Positions 59,979-64,000 of a stretch of DNA of 64,000 nucleotides are shown in pieces. Every line of letters begins with the position of its first letter. Within the stretch, counting starts at the first letter, position 1. A program made the position numbers and the translations under genes. Under the pieces are notes generated by a model. That model was not told the DNA's origin, ran no database searches, and worked only from the letters and a program-made list of their open reading frames with translations. This DNA is from Streptomyces sp. CB01201 (GTDB lineage: Bacteria > Actinomycetota > Actinomycetes > Streptomycetales > Streptomycetaceae), in assembly GCF_002803085.1 (NCBI RefSeq), contig NZ_NNBJ01000012.1:62001-126000 (forward strand). The letters are read 5' to 3'.

Positions 59979-62312
59979 TCACACCGGCCGGAACCAGACC
60001 GTCCCCAGCGGCGGCAGCGTCAGGCTGAGGGACACGGGCCGCCCGTGGGACTCGATCGCCTCCGGCTTCAGGGGGTCCGGGTTGCCGACGCCGCCTCCGC
60101 CGTAGCGGGACTCGTCCGTGTTGAGGACCTCCTGCCAGGCGGCCGCCCCTTCCGGCACGCCCAGGCGGTACTCGGCGCGCACCACCGGCGAGAAGTTGGA
60201 CACCGACAGGAGCGGGGCGCCCGCCGCGTCGTGGCGCAGGAACGCGAACACGTTGTCCTCGGCCGCGTCGCCCGCGATCCACGAGAAGCCCGACGGGTCG
60301 GTGTCGCGCTCCCACAGGGCGGGCTGTGCCGCGTACACCGTGTTCAGATCGCGGACCAGGTCGCGCACGCCCCGGTGGTCCGACTCGGCGCTGTAGGAGG
60401 GGTCGAGCAGCCACCAGTCCGGGCCGTGGCCCTCCGACCACTCGGCCCCCTGCGCGAACTCCTGTCCCATGAACAGGAGTTGCTTGCCGGGGTGGGCCCA
60501 CATGAAGCCCAGATAGGCGCGGTGGGTGGCGCGCTGCTGCCACCAGTCGCCGGGCATCTTCGACACCAGCGCCCGCTTGCCGTGGACCACCTCGTCGTGC
60601 GAGATCGGCAGCACGTAGTTCTCGCTGTACGCGTACACCATCGAGAACGTCATCTCGCTGTGGTGGTACTTGCGGTGCACCGGTTCGTGCTGGACGTAGC
60701 CCAGCGAGTCGTGCATCCAGCCCATGTTCCACTTCAGGCCGAAGCCCAGGCCGCCGTGGTCGGTGCGCCGGGTCACCCCGTCCCAGGCCGTGGACTCCTC
60801 GGCGACGGTCACGACGCCGGGGCAGCGCCGGTAGACCGTCGCGTTCATCTCCTGGAGGAAGGCCACCGCGTCCAGGTTCTCCCGGCCGCCGTGCTCGTTC
60901 GGGGTCCACTCGCCGTGCTCGCGCGAGTAGTCCAGGTAGAGCATGGAGGCCACCGCGTCCACCCGCAGCCCGTCGACGTGGAACTCCTCGCACCAGTAAG
61001 TGGCGTTCGCGACAAGGAAGTTGCGCACCTCCTTGCGGCCGTAGTCGAACTCCAGGGTGCCCCAGTCGGGGTGCTCGGCACGCAGCGGGTCCTCGTGCTC
61101 GTACAGCGTGCGCCCGTCGAACTCGGCCAGCGCCCAGTCGTCCTTCGGGAAGTGCGCCGGCACCCAGTCCACGAGCACCCCGATGCCCGCCTCGTGCAGC
61201 GCGTCCACCAGGAAGCGGAAGTCGTCGGGCGTGCCCATCCGGGACGTCGGGGCGTAGAAGCCGGTGACCTGGTAGCCCCACGATCCGCCGTAGGGATGCT
61301 CCGCCACCGGCAGGAATTCCACATGCGTGAATCCCAGGTCCTTGACGTAGGCCGGAAGCTGGTCGGCGAGCTGGCGGTACGTCAGACGGGGCCGCCAGGA
61401 CGCCAGATGGACCTCGTACACGGAGAACGGAGACTCGTGCACCGGCCGTGCGGCCCGCCGTGCCATCCACTCCTGGTCGCGCCAGACGTGGTGCGACTCG
61501 GTGACGATCGAGGCGTTGGCGGGCGGCACCTCCGTGCGCTGGGCCATCGGGTCGGCCCGCAGGGTGTGGCTGCCGTCGGGGCGCATGATCTCGAACTTGT
61601 ACAGGGCCCCGTCGCCCACCCCCGGCAGGAACAGCTCCCACACCCCGGTCGAGCCGAGCGAGCGCATGGGGTGCGCGGTGCCGTTCCAGTAGCTGAAGTC
61701 CCCGGTGACGCGAACCCCTTGGGCGTTGGGCGCCCAGACGGTGAAGCGGGTGCCGGTCACGCCCTGGTGGGTCATCGGGCGGGCGCCGAGCGCCGTCCAC
61801 AGCTCCTCGTGCCGGCCCTCGCCGATCAGATACAGGTCGAGGTCGCCGAGCGAGGGCAGGAAGCGGTACGGGTCCTGCACCTCGATCTCGGCGTCCGCGT
61901 AGCTGACGAGCAGGGTGTACTCGGGGATCTCGCTCAGCGGCAGCACCCCGGAGAAGAGCCCGTCGCCGTCGTTGTGGAGCTCCGCGCGCAGCCCCTTGCC
62001 GAGCACGGTCACGGCCTCGGCGAACGGGCGCAGCGCCCGGAACACCACTCCGCCGCGCGTCGGATGCGCGCCGAGCAGGGAGTGCGGGTCGTGGTGCCCG
62101 CCCGCGAGCAGACGGCCCCGCTCCGCCGCGTCGAGGGCGGGGGCGGGCCGTACGCCGCGGCTCGCGGCCCGGCGGGGCGCGGGCGGCTTCTTGGCGGCCT
62201 TGGCCGGCGCCTTGGCCGGCTTCGCCGCGGCCTTGGCGGGCTTCGCCGCCGCCACGGGTTCGGCGGTGCCGGGAGCGGGCTCGGAGGAGTTGCGGGCGGG
62301 GCGGGGGGTCAC
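59979..62312 (-). CDS. glgB: 1,4-alpha-glucan branching enzyme
   Basis: A 777-residue GH13 enzyme adding alpha-1,6 branches to GlgE-made glucan. An Ala/Lys/Pro-rich N-terminal extension (about 1-55) precedes two CBM48-like domains. The catalytic barrel has VDWVPAHFPKD, nucleophile in GLRVDAVASML, acid/base in VTVAEESTAW and SHDEVVHGK. The GTG at 62312 with TGAGGAGG 8 bases upstream is preferred to ATG 62339, which lacks a site. It is co-directional with maltokinase (39 bp) and trehalose synthase, forming the GlgE gene set. Confidence 0.94.
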   Translation of the reverse strand: MTPRPARNSSEPAPGTAEPVAAAKPAKAAAKPAKAPAKAAKKPPAPRRAASRGVRPAPALDAAERGRLLAGGHHDPHSLLGAHPTRGGVVFRALRPFAEAVTVLGKGLRAELHNDGDGLFSGVLPLSEIPEYTLLVSYADAEIEVQDPYRFLPSLGDLDLYLIGEGRHEELWTALGARPMTHQGVTGTRFTVWAPNAQGVRVTGDFSYWNGTAHPMRSLGSTGVWELFLPGVGDGALYKFEIMRPDGSHTLRADPMAQRTEVPPANASIVTESHHVWRDQEWMARRAARPVHESPFSVYEVHLASWRPRLTYRQLADQLPAYVKDLGFTHVEFLPVAEHPYGGSWGYQVTGFYAPTSRMGTPDDFRFLVDALHEAGIGVLVDWVPAHFPKDDWALAEFDGRTLYEHEDPLRAEHPDWGTLEFDYGRKEVRNFLVANATYWCEEFHVDGLRVDAVASMLYLDYSREHGEWTPNEHGGRENLDAVAFLQEMNATVYRRCPGVVTVAEESTAWDGVTRRTDHGGLGFGLKWNMGWMHDSLGYVQHEPVHRKYHHSEMTFSMVYAYSENYVLPISHDEVVHGKRALVSKMPGDWWQQRATHRAYLGFMWAHPGKQLLFMGQEFAQGAEWSEGHGPDWWLLDPSYSAESDHRGVRDLVRDLNTVYAAQPALWERDTDPSGFSWIAGDAAEDNVFAFLRHDAAGAPLLSVSNFSPVVRAEYRLGVPEGAAAWQEVLNTDESRYGGGGVGNPDPLKPEAIESHGRPVSLSLTLPPLGTVWFRPV

Positions 62313-62351
62313 GGGGTCGGCCTCCTCAAGTGGCTTCATTCCGGGGCGGGT

Positions 62352-63719
62352 TCAGGATCCGGCCAGACGGCGGACCGCCGCCATCGGCACGGCCAGCCAG
62401 TCGGGTCGGTGCCGGGCCTCGTAGAGCACCTCGTACACCGCCTTGTCGGTCTCGTACGCGCGCAGCAGCTCGGGGGTGTCGCGTGGGTCGGCGCCCGACC
62501 GGGCCGCGTATCCGTCGCAGTACGCGGCCCGGCACTCCTTGGCCCACTGCGGGTCGGGGGGCCGCGCGGTGCAGGAGGCGTAGTCGAAGGAGCGGAGCAT
62601 GCCCGCGACATCGCGGACCGGCGGCTGGGGGCGGCGGCGCTCGGCGAGCGGCCGGGCCGGCTCGCCCTCGAAGTCGATCACCGACCAGGACCCGTCGGCG
62701 GGCCGCAGCGCCTGACCCAGGTGCAGATCGCCGTGCACGCGCTGGGCCGTGCCCGCCGAATCGAGGGCCGCGACCGCCTCGAACGCGGCCCGCAGGCCGG
62801 GTACGTGGGGCGCGAGCGCGGGCACCGCCTGGGCGGTGGCGTCCAGCCGCTCGGTCATCGCGGCGGCGATGGCGGCCGTCTGCGGACGGCCGAGGGTGAT
62901 CGGCGGGAAGGCGTCGGCCAGAGCCAGGTGCACCTCGGCGGTGGCCTGCCCGAGCTCGAACGCCTGCCGGGCGAAGGGCCGGCCCTGGGCGAGCGAGGCG
63001 AGCGCCAGGGTCCAGCCGTCGTCGGCGCCGCGCAGGAACGGCTGGAGCACGCCGAGGGTCGCCTCCTCCGGCTCGGAGGTGCGGAACCAGGCGACGGGAG
63101 CCGGCACCCGGTCGCAGCCCTGGCGGGCCAGCGCCCACGGCAGCTCCAGATCCGGATTGACGCCCGGCTGCACCCGCCGGAAGACCTTGAGAATGAACGT
63201 ATCTCCGTACACCAGTGAGGAGTTGGACTGCTCCACGCCGAGCAGGCGCGGCGCGAGCCCCGGCGGGATCGTCACCTCGGGGTCGTGCTCGAAGCTGAGC
63301 GGGCCGACCGTGCCCGGGGTGCGCAGCCGCTCCAGGAGCAGGGCCGCGGACTGCGGGTCCTGGAGGGCGTCGTAGACCGTCCGCCCGGCCAGCGGGCCCT
63401 GGCTCGCGTGGCCGATGAGGGCGGGGGCGAGCCGTGGCGGGAGCTGGTCGCGTACGCCGATCAGGAGCTGGTAGCAGTCGGCCGGCACCGGCGCCGCGTC
63501 GGCGGGCAGCGCCAGGGGTGCGTGCTCGGCGCGGACGAGCAGATGCAGGAAGCCGGGCAGCAGCTCGGTCGCGGTGAGCAGCACGAAATCGGTCACGGGC
63601 CGCCCCTTGCCCGCGAACCAGCGCTGCCGGGGCAGCCATTCGTGCAGGAGCGGGGCGAGCGAGGTCAGCAGCCGGGTGGGTGGGAGGCCGGTGGTACGGG
63701 GCGGTGCGGCCTTCGGCAT
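62352..63719 (-). CDS. pep2: Maltokinase (Pep2/Mak)
   Basis: A 455-residue kinase making maltose-1-phosphate, substrate for GlgE. Pep2-type N-cap (LLHEWLPRQRWFAGKGRPV), aminoglycoside-kinase-like fold with GVEQSNSSLVYGDTFILKVFRRV, the catalytic loop RVHGDLHLGQ near 300 and VIDFEGEPARPLAERR. ATG at 63719 with AAGGA upstream is preferred to an upstream ATG. It lies between treS and glgB, the standard gene order of this pathway. Confidence 0.95.
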   Translation of the reverse strand: MPKAAPPRTTGLPPTRLLTSLAPLLHEWLPRQRWFAGKGRPVTDFVLLTATELLPGFLHLLVRAEHAPLALPADAAPVPADCYQLLIGVRDQLPPRLAPALIGHASQGPLAGRTVYDALQDPQSAALLLERLRTPGTVGPLSFEHDPEVTIPPGLAPRLLGVEQSNSSLVYGDTFILKVFRRVQPGVNPDLELPWALARQGCDRVPAPVAWFRTSEPEEATLGVLQPFLRGADDGWTLALASLAQGRPFARQAFELGQATAEVHLALADAFPPITLGRPQTAAIAAAMTERLDATAQAVPALAPHVPGLRAAFEAVAALDSAGTAQRVHGDLHLGQALRPADGSWSVIDFEGEPARPLAERRRPQPPVRDVAGMLRSFDYASCTARPPDPQWAKECRAAYCDGYAARSGADPRDTPELLRAYETDKAVYEVLYEARHRPDWLAVPMAAVRRLAGS

Positions 63720-63863
63720 GGCGGCGCATCCTTTCCCCGGGCACACAATCGATTTGCGCAGAGTGTCCCGGATTGCAACAGAAGCTGTCCGGCGGCGCGC
63801 GGGGTTCGGGTTTCAGAGTGCCCCGGGCGGAGCGGTGGAAACCCGCCCCGCCCCGGGCGACGG

Positions 63864-64000
63864 TCAGCCGATGGCGGGTGGAACGGGGTCCTTCCGCAGC
63901 CGGAACCAGTAGAAACCGTGGCCGGCCAGGGTGAGCAGATACGGCCATTCGCCGATGGCGGGGAAGCGCACTCCGCCGATCAGCTCCACCGGGTGCATCC
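63864..64000 (-). CDS. treS: Trehalose synthase, C-terminal fragment (rest outside window)
   Basis: The last 45 codons read HPVELIGGVRFPAIGEWPYL, then LAGHGFYWFRL and a short tail to a TGA at 63864. This is the usual end of actinobacterial TreS, where PYLLTL..HGFYWF closes the C-terminal domain. Order treS-pep2-glgB supports the call. TreS feeds maltose to the maltokinase. The start lies beyond the window. Confidence 0.85.
   Translation of the reverse strand, partial: MHPVELIGGVRFPAIGEWPYLLTLAGHGFYWFRLRKDPVPPAIG

Overview
This window reads as Streptomyces chromosome. It has very high G+C with strong third-position G/C bias, frequent GTG/TTG starts, many stop/start overlaps, long GC-rich stem-loops as terminators, and gene families typical of the genus. 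I see no rRNA, tRNA, CRISPR array, insertion sequence or phage gene. From memory, gene order resembles the S. coelicolor stretch running from the MarR gene beside icmA to the GlgE-pathway cluster; this was not checked by alignment.

Layout. (1) 1-4.8 kb: tip-glycan module with a CslA-type glycosyltransferase (cut by the window start), the GlxA copper-radical oxidase and a GH6 lipoprotein. (2) 5-13.6 kb: MarR, DUF3817, isobutyryl-CoA mutase large subunit, a serine hydrolase with a TTA codon, and a two-component system divergent from a MurG paralogue plus sugar-nucleotide dehydratase. (3) 13.7-19 kb: TetR, TPR-thioredoxin, and a DUF6230/DUF6114/Ser-Pro-rich surface-protein operon rich in palindromes. 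(4) 19-27.4 kb: nitronate monooxygenase, D,D-carboxypeptidase, and a secreted polymorphic-toxin-like protein with a probable immunity partner and an FG-GAP repeat protein upstream.

(5) 27.7-33.9 kb: central carbon genes pyk, ackA-pta and pfkA; the pta and pfkA promoters appear to share one -35 region. (6) 34-42.7 kb: HTH regulator, a sugar ABC importer without ATPase, a CitA/CitB-type two-component system and the divergent dicarboxylate carrier it probably controls. (7) 42.8-50.3 kb: membrane proteins, a secreted phospholipase A2, a TetR/MFS efflux pair with three operators, MerR-thioredoxin, and a HelD-type RNA polymerase-associated helicase. (8) 50.3-51 kb: tandem and dispersed intergenic repeats. 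(9) 51-60 kb: LacI-controlled importer with a GH5-type beta-mannosidase and a GH38 alpha-mannosidase, probably for mannose-rich oligosaccharides such as N-glycans. (10) 60-64 kb: glgB, maltokinase and the C-terminus of trehalose synthase, part of the GlgE glucan pathway.

Both ABC importers lack an ATP-binding subunit, so they probably use a shared ATPase (MsiK type) encoded elsewhere. The best candidates for undescribed biology are the DUF6230/DUF6114/Ser-Pro-rich operon, the toxin/immunity pair, and the MurG-paralogue/dehydratase/two-component locus.
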